This document shows positions 20,111 to 29,166 of a stretch of 40,236 nucleotides of DNA, piece by piece. Numbering within the stretch: the first letter of the stretch is position 1; every line of letters starts with the position of its first letter. Source of the stretch: Scleroderma bovista (taxonomy: Eukaryota > Basidiomycota > Agaricomycetes > Boletales > Sclerodermataceae); the NCBI GenBank assembly GCA_037178675.1, contig JAYMGJ010000411.1, positions 1 to 40,236 on the forward strand, written 5' to 3'. Made by a program: the position numbers and the translations under genes. Below the pieces are notes generated by a model. It saw only the letters and a list, made by a program, of their open reading frames with translations, had not been told where the DNA came from and did not search any database.

Positions 20111-21284
20111 GATGCCCCCCCTCCATTCGTATATAATATATATTTATTGTATTTTTTCAGAATTAATATAAATTTATTAACATGAATATTAAACAAATTA
20201 AGTGATAAAAGAATACAGATGGATAGAGCTAATGGCCTGGCCAGTCTGACTTATCTGACTGGTCTTACTGGTCCAATTAGTGTTATTGGTCTGGCTAGTC
20301 TTACTCGAAATGCCGCCTGCGTCGGCAGAACCCTTGCTTGCTGCATGCACTTTGGATTGCTTAAGTTGATTACCTGATCTCTATCAGATGCATAGCACTA
20401 GTGACTAGTATATAGTATTGATCTCTTCATCTGCTATGCAGAAGACACCATCTGAGGGTGCACATTGAACGGGAGAGAGGTGGTACTGGCCACATGATCA
20501 ACAAACAAGAAGTCCAGGCAAGAATTGCCAGCCATGGTGGAATTAGCAATAGGCATGAAGGTGATGGTGACTACAAATGTAGAGACAGACCAGGATATTA
20601 CCAACAGCATACGCAGAACCATCATGGACATAATATTGCATCCTGACAAAACATACCCAAAGGAAGAACAAGACGTGGTGTTGAAGAGCTAGAATGCATG
20701 TGAGCCACACCATTAAAAGGTCTAGAGGCAGCTGTCATATCTGTTGAACTTGCTACCAAGTCCATGCAAGTCTGGGTTGTCGAGAATGATGGAAATCAGG
20801 AAATCAACCATGGTGAACAGTCAAATGGTGTCAATTTCCAGTTACAGCAATGTACACATTCATGGAATATCAATCACAAGGTTAAACAGTCCCATGCATT
20901 GTGGTGGATATAGCAACACCACCTACAGGGGGCCTTAGCCTGTTCAACCTCTATGTCACACTCTTGCGCAGTTCAGGGAAATCAACCCTACAACTGCTGA
21001 GGGATTTCAATGCCAAAGTATTCCAAACATCACATAGCTTGCAACTACTTGCCGAAGATGATTGATTAAAAGAACTCGACATGGAGATGAAGGAGCAATG
21101 GGGAAGAAATGGACAGGACGAGAGAGCTCGATAGAGAGGCGCCAAACAAGGCGTAATAGGACGCATCCAAGGGAGAATTTTATATTTCTCACGCTCGTCC
21201 AGAAAAGGGAACACTTTCAAAGTTGGGAGGTTCTCACGATATAAGGTCATCCCAGAACCCTTGCTCTCCAAGCAAGGGAACTAG
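20111..21284. other. AT-rich spacer and unassigned sequence in the right foldback arm
   Basis: 20,130-20,215 is AT-rich. 20,235-20,305 is a short stretch of the GTCTGACTGGTC repeat in the same orientation as the right array. 20,306-21,284 shows no recognisable gene. Short ORFs on both strands have no motif I know. A 13-bp direct repeat CAGAACCCTTGCT at 20,326-20,338 and 21,253-21,265 brackets this insert-like block, and an 8-bp stem CCCTTGCT/AGCAAGGG occurs at 21,258-21,278. Confidence 0.5.
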
Positions 21285-21975
21285 TCTAATTGGTCTAACT
21301 GGTCTGAGTCTCTGAATTGTCTGGCCACTCTGGCCAGTCTTACTGATGTGACTTGTCTGGGTGGCCTGACTGGTCTTGTTGGTCTGGATTGTCTTAAATG
21401 TCTGACCAACTTACTGTCTGACAGGTCTGACAGTCTGGGTGATCTGATTAGGCTGGGTGGTCTGGATGGTCTGGATTGTCTTGACTGTCTGACTGACTTA
21501 CAGTCTGGGTGGTCTGGATGGTCTGGGTGGTCTGGATGGTCTGGATGGTCTTCACTGGCTGACTGTCTGACTGGCTGGCTGGTCTGGCTGGTCTGACATG
21601 TCTGAATGGTCTTCACTGGCTGACTGACTTATGATCTGGGTGGTCTGACAGGTCTGACAGGTCTGGATGGTCTTAACTGTCTGTCTGACTTACTGCCTGA
21701 GTGGTCTGACAGGTCTGACCAGTCTGGATTGTCTTAACTCTCTGACTGACTTACTGTCTGGGTGGTCTGACTGGTCTGGAGTGGTCTGGACTGTCTGACT
21801 GGCTGACTTGCTGGCTGGTCTGGCTGGTCTGGCTGGTCTGACTGGTCTGGTGGTCTGGCCATCTGGTTTCAGACACCCTGGTCTGATGGTCTGGAATGGC
21901 TTGACTGACTTATCGACTTATCCATCTTAACTGTCTGATTCCAGACAATCCAGACACTGTAAGAGAGTTAAGACC
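21285..21975 (-). repeat. GTCTGAC satellite-like array, right arm (inverted copy)
   Basis: About 0.7 kb of GGTCTGACTGGTCTGG-type units. It is the reverse complement of the repeat at 13,281-14,653, including the GACTTACTGTCTGGGTGG higher-order phrase. Confidence 0.93.
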
Positions 21976-21995
21976 AATTGTCACCTTGCTGATGT

Positions 21996-22930
21996 ACTGT
22001 CATTTCATTTCATTTCAACTACTCTTTGTGCCAAAGTTGTCCTTGCAACTTGGTCACTCCACCTGGCTTCTCCCTCTGCTATCACTTGCTGCTCTCACTC
22101 CTCGCGCTGTCCGCTGTGTCCGCTGCAATCTGTTGATTCACTGAGCTGCTTTGCTCTCTATTACGAAACATACCTCAACACTCAGATCCCCCTTGCTCTC
22201 TTTCAAGTCTCGTCATATCATGGTCTGAGGTACATACACTGTATTTGTATTAGCCCCTAATGAACTCTTTGACCTCAGTCAACCACTACTACCAGTATTC
22301 ACTTGCCAACTTGCCTCTTGCCTATGTTCAGCATTGTCTTGTGGCCCGCCTTTGTATTTCCAAACTTTTTGGAGTTGGCTTCGTGCCGCTCAAAGATCAG
22401 AAGTTGACTTCGAGTCGCTTCAGATCGCACTCAGTCAACTTCGCGTCACTGAGGTCGCCCCGGTGCCACCTTGAGTCGCATCCAGAACCAGTGGAGTGCA
22501 AGACCAGGAGGAGCATTCCTTTCCCGTCCCCTGGAGTTGAGAGAACCTTCACTGTTACTATCCTTCAATGATATTATTTAAAGGTCCATTTTCTATCATA
22601 TTCAAGGCATCACACCATTGACCTCTTTTTTTTTTTGTTTTTGAACAAGTCATTTTTTTGTTGTTGCCACTTCAATTACTAGCAATCAAGGTTTTCATCC
22701 ACATCATTACCACTAGTACCAGTACTCACTCGCCAACTTTTCCCTCCTTGCCTCTTGCCTACATTCAAAAGTGTCTCATGGCCCGCCTTTGTATCCCTGG
22801 ACTTTTTGGAGTTGACTTCGCATCACTGAGGTCGCCCCAGTGCCACCTCGCATCAAGTATCAGTGTATCAGTGGGGTTCAAGACCTTGAGGGGTGTACCT
22901 CCTCCGCCCGGACGTAGTTGTTTCATTCTG
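21996..22930 (+). repeat. Outer palindrome arm, left (two tandem modules)
   Basis: The first module, about 22,260-22,620, closely matches the reverse complement of 27,950-28,312, including an accidental ORF with the same translation start (MNSLTSVNHYYQYSLANL). The second module, about 22,640-22,930, is a shortened, more diverged copy. Each contains CGCATCACTGAGGTCGCCCC or a similar phrase. Confidence 0.85.
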
Positions 22931-23486
22931 GAAGGACTTCAAGTCATAATCAGCCTAGTTAGTAGTCCTGGCGCACATAGTAAGTATTCTCTTCAGAACT
23001 GCTACTCTACACTGGCATTGACGGATTCGACACCTGGATTACTATCTGGATCATGGTCGTTGGTGCTCGGTTTGAGGCAACATGCCTCATTTTATTGGAT
23101 AACCAAGCGGTATGTTTACTGTTCTCGATGATCGCCTTCACTGCTCAACAACTTTTCCCTTTCTCATTCAATCCCGATCCTGAACTTTGACCTTTCATGC
23201 TTCTTCAGGAAATGAAATGCCAGTCTTACGGCATGCCTTATGGGAGTTTTTATTCATCATTGGCATTTGGTGTAGCTCCACCAGCTCTTGATCCCCAGCT
23301 CTCCAGGGCCTCGTGCCATAGTACATATTTCCAATTTGGATCATCACCTCATCACCAATGATGACTCACAGTTCCGAAATGTCTATCCACAGCGGCTGTG
23401 TAATCGAGTTGTGGAGTATATATCGCCCAGCTTCACTCAGAGGTAGAAGTGCAACTAAATCCACTCAAACTCTTGTCTCTAACATA

Positions 23487-24375
23487 ATGAGTCCTGTTCT
23501 CTCTAAACTAAAGTTTTCCGAGTCATGGTTGCCCGATGAACTTGAACGTGAAATCATTTTTCAGACAATCGCGCTCCCTGGGTCGAAAATTTCAAGTTAC
23601 CTACTTATTTCAAAGCGCATTCACTATTGGTGAGTACGAGCATCTCTGGTATTTCTGTTCCAGTGATTGACTATTTAAATGCAGGCTAGAGCCAATCTTA
23701 TACCGGGTAGTTGATGTCTGCAGTGAGGAAATGGCCAAGCAGTTCCTATCATCCATACAGCCTCGTCCTGATTTTGCCAAAAGAGTGGTTAAAGTACTGC
23801 ACCTCCAGCCTTCAGTTTCCCCTGAACGAGGAGCAGGTATCCTTCGACTATGTCAAGGACTGCAGGAGTTGAACCTGCAAATCATTGCTAACTTACCAGA
23901 TACTGAGAACCCTTTACTTGAACCACTCCATGATTTCAAGTTACAGCCGACTACATTATGTATGAACCTTGCATCTGCCTTCTGTGATCCTCATGTCTTT
24001 CTTCCTAAGTTAACTCTATTGCAACGTGATGAACACCTTCATCTTTCAAATGGCTGGGTAGTGTGGTGAGGCCTTCACATTGGCCTTCATGAACTCCAAT
24101 CTCAGCTAACACACCTATCCTTCCACTTCTGCCCCCCTGGGCAACATACAACCTACATTGAAGTCCTTGTATTGATACTTGAGCACCTTCTGAGGCTGTG
24201 GGTAGTGGTGTTATGGCAGATGAACTACCACACATCCCAGGAGATCTATTCACAGTTGATACAGCGAAATCTCGTGTATTGTCGCATTGTTGTGTTCAAT
24301 TCAGCCTCTTTTACTGAATTCGCTGAGCCTGTGAGTAGTTTTTGGGAAGCTGCGGAGCAGGTCGTTCGATGGTGA
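23487..24375 (+). pseudogene. F-box-like hypothetical gene, in-frame TGA
   Basis: Start chosen at the ATG of 23,487 because an F-box-like opening (WLPDELEREIIFQTIAL) follows about 15 residues later. An upstream ATG at 23,358 is in frame and possible. A 55-bp intron at 23,630-23,684 (GTGAGT ... GCAG) joins KRIHYW to LEPILYRVVDV in phase 2. Exon 2 continues through VLHLQPSVSPERGAGILRLC and meets TGA at 24,067-24,069. It then stays open in the same frame (GLHIGLHELQSQLTHLSFHF) to a stop at 24,373-24,375. The organisation resembles the many F-box-like paralogues of Agaricomycetes, where the N-terminal box would bind Skp1 and the rest would recruit substrates. Function here is doubtful because of the stop. 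Confidence 0.68.
23630..23684 (+). other. Spliceosomal intron, 55 bp
   Basis: GTGAGT at the 5' end, a TTGACTAT branch-like word near 23,667, and GCAG at the 3' end. Splicing joins the two open frames. Confidence 0.8.
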
Positions 24376-24556
24376 GAGGATAATGAAGGTAAGCTGATTA
24401 TATTTTGTTGGGTGCTTGTGAAATCTAGTAACCATTTTGTCATTGTTCAATCACAGAACTATTTGGCATACCCAACATTTCATCTTTGCATTTACTGCTG
24501 TAAAGTAATACAAACTTATGAATGACGACAAATTCAAGTTATTATCACTACATGAT

Positions 24557-24991
24557 TCATAATTCCTCATCAGGAGCTACCCTCCAACTGTTGATGTCTC
24601 TGCCCTCTTCGGAGTTCCGGGTATGATGGGGAAGTGCTCCCATTACATGTGGTATGACGGCAGGGATATGAAACGGAACTAGGTTGACTGGGGCTGGACC
24701 TAATAACTCAGGATAGTATATGTTTCCCAGCTGAAAATCATCGGTGATATCATATATCCAATCTGGGATGTGGACTGTCCTTCCCAAGGTTAACATTGTC
24801 CAAAAGGCATCAGCGGCATCTGTGTCGTCACAGCACCAATCCGATAATTGCAGTCGCTGAAAGTCAGCGCCCCATAATGCCCTTTTCAATTCATAGTAGG
24901 TGGATGTTGTAACTTGTAGCATCAGTAGGTTTTCATCATTATAAGTCAATGTCCCAAAGCTCACAGTGATGAGAATGGCTCCATTGAACAC
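24557..24991 (-). pseudogene. Unidentified gene fragment, left inverted copy
   Basis: The minus-strand ORF ITVSFGTLTYNDENLLMLQV ... LLGPAPVNLVPFHIP ... SWRVAPDEEL is a copy of the C-terminal part of the plus-strand ORF at 26,751-27,344. It differs at scattered residues and lacks a 48-bp (16-residue) segment after GRTV. I do not recognise the family. Its 5' end runs into the 167-191 bp tandem repeats. Confidence 0.55.
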
Positions 24992-25480
24992 ATTCCCGAA
25001 CTCCTGGTTCCATGTGACTCACAGATGTTGCAATTTGAAAGTAATTCCGAGTCGGAACGTTCCTATCTGTGGTGACTTGTCATGTAGAAACCTAAAACAT
25101 TATGGCCAGGTTTGAAATGTTACGATTGGTGGTCTGATCAGTACCCTTGATGTCCGAATTGTGGTGAGGCTCCATTGAACACATTCCCGAACTCCTGGTT
25201 CCATGTGACTCACAGATGTTGCAATTTGAAAGTAATTCTGACTTGGAACATTCCAACTGGTCTGTTCAATGACAAAATGTACTCAGTTGATACTACCCTT
25301 GAAGTCATTGTGGAGTATAGCATTGAATTGGTGGGGCTCCATCGAACACATTCCCGAACTCCTGGCTCCATGCAGCATTCCTTGCACCGAGTCACAACAT
25401 TGCAGCTGACCGTCAACATCACATACAGAACATTTGAGATACAAGCATGTTACAAGTACAATATAGTAGGCACACCACTA
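24977..25480 (+). repeat. Triplicated 167-191 bp repeat
   Basis: Copies start at 24,977, 25,168 and 25,335 with GGCTCCATTGAACACATTCC or a close variant. They share ACTCCTGGTTCCATG and, in the first two, CACAGATGTTGCAATTTG. Confidence 0.85.
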
Positions 25481-26700
25481 GTTGTTTTGTCGCACAACTC
25501 TGCCATTGCCCAACATCGCCTTTAAGTCATTGGGGTCAATGAGATCACGGCCACTGGTATGGTAGGTAAATAAAGTAATAACAATATATTGATCAGACAC
25601 CATACCGTGCATTTTCATGCTGGATTGTAAACAGGAATCCATCTGACATGTCCAAAGTGGCAGCTTCAACGCCATGAACATGAAAATAGGCATCATCCTC
25701 ATGGGAGTAGAATAGCTGGCCAATAATTTCACGAACAGGCAGGGAGTCCATCAAAGTATCCACAACATCTGGGGAGATACTATCACCCAGGTGAACTGTT
25801 TGTGGTCTAAGCAAAACTGGCAGCCACCCTAGCACAAGAGGGCGACTTTGAGTCATTCGCCCAGAATACTTTGCATGCCTTCGTTCAGCCCTATTGTTGA
25901 ATCAGTGTTATGCTTTCAGATGTCGAACATGAAAGAATTGACCTAAGTTTGTTTATTTTGTTATCAATCCTACATGACTGGTCAGGAGGAAGACCATTAA
26001 GGATATGGTGCTGCAAAAGTAGTAGAGTATTCGCAGCAAAACAACTCTTGAGATGACTAGGATCCCAATTATCAGAAAAGCCAACAGTTTGACAGGGCAC
26101 GTACTCGTCTACTACCATGGCAGGACGCAGGATGATGTCCTCCATCTTGTATTGTAACTTGTTCTGACCCAGATGGTCAAGTGATGACCACCTCATACCT
26201 GGTGGCAAGACCTGCTGTTCATCCAAAATATGCTGATACACAGCTGCACGTTCTGGGTGACCTCGAACAGCTGACACATGGTTGTTAAGTGCGTCAATGT
26301 ATCACAGTGTCTGGGCTGCCATTTCGTCCATGTTGACATTGCTGAGTGGAGTAAATTTGCTGGCTGGGTGATCCAGTAGCTGAGGTGTGTTGCGTAGGCA
26401 CAAAGAACTGCGAGTAGGCATTGCAGACAGCCTCTTGTGTGAACTAGTCTCATGGGGCATGATGGGAGGAGAAAGGATGGAGTCGAAATTTACCATACAT
26501 TGCATAAGTGTATATTTTATAGCCCGTGACTGGAGCTCTGGGGTCATCGGTAACAATTGCATGAAGCGATAGTACAAGATTCTATCCCGATTCTCTTGTG
26601 GGTTGCGTGATTTCCATAGTTGGCTGCAGAGCCCATCTCGCAAGTATTCCCTTGTAGTATCAATGCCAGGAGTCGTATATATAGGTACTCAAGACTCAGT
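25478..26700 (-). pseudogene. Unidentified minus-strand gene with in-frame TGA and frame break
   Basis: Open frame from about 26,697 (TTPGIDTTREYLRDGLCSQL) through ILYYRFMQLLPMTPELQSRA to a TGA at 26,304-26,302, then in the same frame (YIDALNNHVSAVRGHPERAA ... VGFSDNWDPSHLKSC) to about 25,891. A shift leads to a second frame (GRMTQSRPLVLGWLPVLL ... GFLFTIQHENAR). A 52-bp intron (25,605-25,554, GTATGG ... CCAG) then joins the tail GRDLIDPNDLKAMLGNGRVV and a stop at 25,478. No catalytic or membrane motif is evident and I do not recognise it. It occupies the spacer between the inner palindrome arms, close to and divergent from the plus-strand ORF beginning near 26,700. Confidence 0.5.
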
Positions 26701-27344
26701 GACCACTCGGCGAGTCATCCCAGACCAGGCTGATCACTGCACTATCATGGATGATGATTTTCCTCTTGCTGTGCATGCTATCTACTTGGACCTTCTGGAC
26801 TCACCGGAGGGTACATATGGCCTGTCATATGATATTGACACCCGTAAAAGTGAAGATAATTTGCCATTTGGGTGGAATTCTCATTGCTGTGAGCTTTGGG
26901 ACATTGACTTATAATGATGAAAACCTACTGATGCTACAAGTTACAGCATCCACCTACTATGAATTGAAAAGGGCATTATGGGGCGCTGACTTTTGGCGAC
27001 TGCAATTATCGGATTGGTGCTGTGACGACACAGATGCCACTGATGCCTTTTGGACAATGTTAACCTTGGGAAGGACAGTATCCCCTCCCAGTAAACTTCC
27101 AACCACCGTAAAAGGCCTGAAGCCTCACCACATCCCGGATTGGATGTATGATATCACCGATGATTTTCAGCTGGGAAACATATACTATCCTGAGTTATTA
27201 GGTCCAGCCCCAGTCAACCTAGTTCCGTTTCATATCCCTGCTGTCATACCACATGTAATGGGAGCACTTCCCCATCATACCCGGAACTCCAAAGAGGCCA
27301 GAGACGTCAACAGTTGGAGGGTAGCTCCTGATGAGGAATTATGA
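26603..27344 (+). pseudogene. Unidentified gene fragment, right copy
   Basis: Two overlapping plus-strand frames look protein-like: VIPDQADHCTIMDDDFPLAV ... GTYGLSYDIDTRK up to about 26,870, then GILIAVSFGTLTYNDENLLM ... LLGPAPVNLVPF to a stop at 27,342-27,344. A frame change near 26,870 separates them, coinciding with the inner arm boundary at 26,877. Only the second part is duplicated (inverted) at 24,557-24,991. No known domain. Confidence 0.5.
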
Positions 27345-27482
27345 ATCATGTAGTGATAGTAACTTGAATTTGTCATCATTCATAAGTTTGTATTACTTTA
27401 CAGCAGTAAATGCAAAGACGAAATGTTGGGTATGCCAAATAGTTCTGTGATTGAACAATGACAAAATGGTTACTAGATTTCA

Positions 27483-28572
27483 ACGACAAAAAAATGACTC
27501 ATTCAAAAACAAACAAAAAAACAGGTCAATGGTGTGATGCCTTGAATATGATAGAAAATGGACCTTTAAATAATATCGTTGAAGGATAGTAATGGTGAAG
27601 GTTCTCTCAACTCCAGGGGACGGGAAAGGAATGCTCCTCCTGGTCTTGCACTCCACTGGTTCTCGATGCAACTTGAGGTGGCACTGGGGCGACCCCAGTG
27701 ACGTGAAGTCGACTGAGTGCGATCTGAAGTGACTCGAAGTCAACCTCTGATCTTTGAATCTTTGAGCAGTGCGAAGCCAACTCCAAAAAGTCCAGAGATA
27801 CGAAGGCAGACCACAAGACGATGTTGAACATAGACAAGAGGCGAGGAGGGGAAAGTTGGCGAGTGAAATGTACTGGTAGTTGTAATGATGCAGATGAAGA
27901 CTTTGATTGCTCAAAGAAGAATATGACTCATTCAAAAAAAAAAAGAGGTCAATGGCATGATGCCTTGAATATGATAGAAAATGGACCTTTAAATAATATC
28001 GTTGAAGGATAGTAACGGTGAAGGTTCTCTCAACTCCAGGGGACGGGAAAGGAATGCTCCTCCTGGTCTTGCACTCCACTGGTTCTGGATGCGACTCGAG
28101 GTGGCACCGGGGCGACCTCAGTGACGCGAAGTTGACTGAGTGCGATCTGAAGCGACTCGAAGTCAACTTCTGATCTTTGAGCGGCACGAAGCCAACTCCA
28201 AAAAGTTTGGAAATACAAAGGCGGGCCACAAGACAATGCTGAACATAGGCAAGAGGCAAGTTGGCAAGTGAATACTGGTAGTAGTGGTTGACTGAGGTCA
28301 AAGAGTTCATTAGGGGCTAATACAAATACAGTGTATGTACCTCAGACCATGATATGACGAGACTTGAAAGAGAGCAAGGGGGATCTGAGTGTTGAGGTAT
28401 GTTTCGTAATAGAGAGCAAAGCAGCTCAGTGAATCAACAGATTGCAGCGGACACAGCGGACAGCGCGAGGAGTGAGAGCAGCAAGTGATAGCAGAGGGAG
28501 AAGCCAGGTGGAGTGACCAAGTTGCAAGGACAACTTTGGCACAAAGAGTAGTTGAAATGAAATGAAATGACA
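27483..28572 (-). repeat. Outer palindrome arm, right (two tandem modules)
   Basis: Reverse-complement copies of the left modules lie at about 27,950-28,312 and 27,520-27,930. The long minus-strand ORF at 28,310-27,480 is just this repeat read through twice, and its halves repeat the same peptide. Confidence 0.85.
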
Positions 28573-29166
28573 GTAGAGATACGGGTTCAAACGTTCAGGT
28601 CCAAACAAGACCTAACCTCAGTCTTGTGACTTAGATTATGTTTTTGGAAATTGCCAATCACGTGCACATTACACCGCCAATCACCAGCCTTGCCACAAAG
28701 ACACGCTCACTTCTGCTCCCTCCTCCTCAATCCACCGTACGTCTTTCCATCTTGCACCATTGTGCACCTTGCCATGTCCTCTCATGTCAAGATCCTGTGT
28801 GCCTACCTCAACACCCCTGGTTCCGGGTTGGCTTCGTGCTGCTCACTGACCTGTAGCTGACTTCGCATCACCTCAGGTCACACTCTGTTGACTCTGCATC
28901 ACTGAGGTCTCCCTGGCACCACCTTGTGCACCTCATGCCAGTGGGGTTGCCATATCTCGTTGGGTACCAGTTTCTGGAGAGTCTCCTGTTTATCCCATAT
29001 TCTGTTGTGTAACCTTCCCTACTTCTCCATGCTTACCTTCCTTGCCAATCAATTTGACTCCTACTCACTTTGCCGCACTAGGTGTGTATTCTCGGCTTAT
29101 CCACTCTCCTGCAGACTAATTCTTATTCTTTCTTTGTTGACTCAGATTATCCCTGCAATAACTTCC
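28573..29166 (+). other. Upstream region with a fifth copy of the arm module
   Basis: About 28,690-28,960 is a diverged plus-strand copy of the palindrome-arm module (GTTGGCTTCGTGCTGCTCA, then CGCATCACCTCAGGTCAC and GCATCACTGAGGTCTCCC). It lies directly upstream of the hypothetical gene that starts at 29,167, much as the left-arm modules lie upstream of the F-box-like gene. No separate gene is supported. Confidence 0.6.

Larger units (their letters stand above)
13249..21995. mobile_element. Putative large foldback element
   Basis: A 20-bp sequence ACATCAGCAAGGTGACAATT at 13,249-13,268 recurs inverted at 21,976-21,995. Inside each copy lies an array of the same GTCAGAC/GTCTGAC repeat, in opposite orientation. 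The middle holds a GTC-rich stretch facing a GAC-rich stretch around a short palindrome at 19,271-19,371. With the hAT insertion (about 14,654-18,098) removed, the midpoint between the 20-bp ends falls within about 30 bp of the palindrome centre. No transposase other than the hAT is seen. That this is one element is my inference. The left 20-bp match also lies in the hypothetical gene frame, so it could be a captured gene fragment and not a true terminal repeat. Confidence 0.5.
21996..28572. mobile_element. Second imperfect palindrome (foldback) carrying gene fragments
   Basis: The sequence starting ACTGTCATTTCATTTC at the left recurs as its reverse complement ending at about 28,571. Outer arms of about 0.9 kb (21,996-22,930 and 27,600-28,572) each contain two tandem copies of a 400-bp module. 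Inner arms of about 0.56-0.6 kb (24,419-24,976 and 26,877-27,482) are also inverted copies. The F-box-like pseudogene segment (about 22,960-24,420) is present only in the left half. A TA dinucleotide sits at both outer edges. No transposase is seen inside. The element status is inferred; the inverted duplication is directly visible. Confidence 0.7.

Noticed and set aside
18857..20112. Val-rich and Thr/His/Pro-rich ORFs of up to about 160 residues
   Set aside because: They are direct products of GTC/GAC and GGT/ACC repeats and have no domain or codon structure of a gene.
27480..28310. A 276-residue minus-strand protein
   Set aside because: It is two tandem copies of the palindrome-arm module read through. 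The same peptide is repeated, and one copy is mirrored at 22,260.
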